Shown in pieces: positions 4,793-5,306 of a stretch of 5,306 bases of DNA (the first letter of the stretch is position 1; every line of letters begins with the position of its first letter). This DNA comes from Methanosarcina sp. (GTDB taxonomy: Archaea > Halobacteriota > Methanosarcinia > Methanosarcinales > Methanosarcinaceae): contig JAMXLQ010000283.1 in assembly GCA_024280975.1 (NCBI GenBank), positions 1-5,306 on the forward strand, read 5' to 3'. The translations under genes were made by a program, and so were the position numbers. The notes under the pieces were generated by a model. That model did not search any database. It saw nothing but the letters and a program-made list of their open reading frames with translations, and had not been told where the DNA came from.

Positions 4793-5306
4793 ATGACTTA
4801 TACTATTCTGGATGAACTGGCATACAGATTTTATGGGGATTTTTTTTACAAAAATAAAGTACATTTTGAAGATTTAAAGATAAAAATACGCTATTCCCAT
4901 ATCTCCATGTCAGTAGATCAGTACCTGGCTTCTGCCTTCATGTACTCAGTAATTGTAGGAATTACCGCGGGAACCTTCGGTTTATGGCTGGGACTGAAAA
5001 ACTTCGGGGACCCGATTTCCCGACTTAGCCTTTTCGTGGATCCTATACGTGCCGACATTGCGGGCGAATACGTATATCCTCTTGCGATTCTAGCTGGCCT
5101 TGTACTGTTTCTTGTAAGTTTTTTTGCTGTGTTTCTCGTGGCATATATCTATCCTTATTTCCTGTCAAACAACCGGCAAGCCTCTATCGATAAATCCATG
5201 CTTCCGGCGATAACTTACATGTATGCCCTGACGAAAGGAGGCATGTCGATTTACGATGTGTTTAGGTCTTTGAGCAGGTATACCTATATATTTGGAGCAA
5301 CTGCGG
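4793..5306 (+). CDS. Archaeal type II secretion F / TadC-like membrane platform protein, N-terminal part
   Basis: The open frame runs from ATG 4793 off the window edge, giving 171 residues. Family members (GspF/TadC/ArlJ type) form the inner-membrane platform on which the ATPase acts. A cytosolic N-terminus (1-43) is followed by a membrane segment at about 45-68 (ASAFMYSVIVGITAG onward), an extracytoplasmic loop, a second strong membrane segment at about 95-120, and then a cytoplasmic stretch with IDKSMLPAITYMYALTKGG (132-150) and SIYDVFRSL. That stretch matches the start of the T2SSF domain, where a bundle of helices contacts the ATPase. The rest of this domain and further membrane segments lie beyond the window. 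Orientation and adjacency to the ATPase support a two-gene operon. The 200-bp hairpin-rich gap is unusual for such a pair, which is normally tightly spaced. Confidence 0.8.
   Translation, partial: MTYTILDELAYRFYGDFFYKNKVHFEDLKIKIRYSHISMSVDQYLASAFMYSVIVGITAGTFGLWLGLKNFGDPISRLSLFVDPIRADIAGEYVYPLAILAGLVLFLVSFFAVFLVAYIYPYFLSNNRQASIDKSMLPAITYMYALTKGGMSIYDVFRSLSRYTYIFGATA

Overview
The window looks like chromosomal DNA of a mesophilic methanogenic archaeon, most probably Methanosarcina. The signs are moderate GC in genes against AT-rich, unusually long spacers, archaeal BRE/TATA promoters, oligo-T terminators, hairpin-rich intergenic repeats, a decayed IS5-type transposase, and archaeal-type secretion ATPase and membrane-platform proteins. 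The genus is an inference from style, not from a database match.

Layout. Bases 3-74 are the probable C-terminus of an upstream + strand gene, followed by a good intrinsic terminator (140-179). Bases 221-362 hold the frameshifted N-terminal relic of an IS5-family transposase. At 501-539 there is a well-formed archaeal promoter whose expected start site is covered by a GGAA-N6-TTCC dyad, the operator pattern of the nitrogen repressor NrpR. No convincing gene follows until an oligo-T terminator at 770-802, so a nitrogen-regulated small RNA is a reasonable hypothesis. A second TATA-like site (about 727-735) could start a stem-rich leader reaching a 51-residue, histidine-rich small protein (1069-1224) with a strong Shine-Dalgarno. 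Forty-one bases later comes a complete SufS-type (group II) cysteine desulfurase (1266-2447), which supplies persulfide sulfur for Fe-S clusters or related thio-cofactors. It is closed by hairpins at 2457-2512.

After about 400 bp of AT-rich spacer with the next promoter, a second operon begins. It encodes an archaeal GspE/ArlI-like secretion ATPase (2916-4592, TTG start) and the N-terminal half of its partner, a GspF/TadC/ArlJ-like polytopic platform protein (4793 to the window edge). Together they would form the motor and membrane base of a type IV pilus-like machine. No pilin, peptidase or archaellum-specific gene is visible here.

The most unusual segment is the 200-bp gap between these two secretion genes. 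It carries about six consecutive hairpins. Some are diverged duplicates whose paired bases have changed together. The gap is flanked by two copies of the last about 27 bp of the ATPase gene, as if a structured element had inserted at the stop codon with a duplication that preserved both the ATPase terminus and the ribosome binding site of the next gene.
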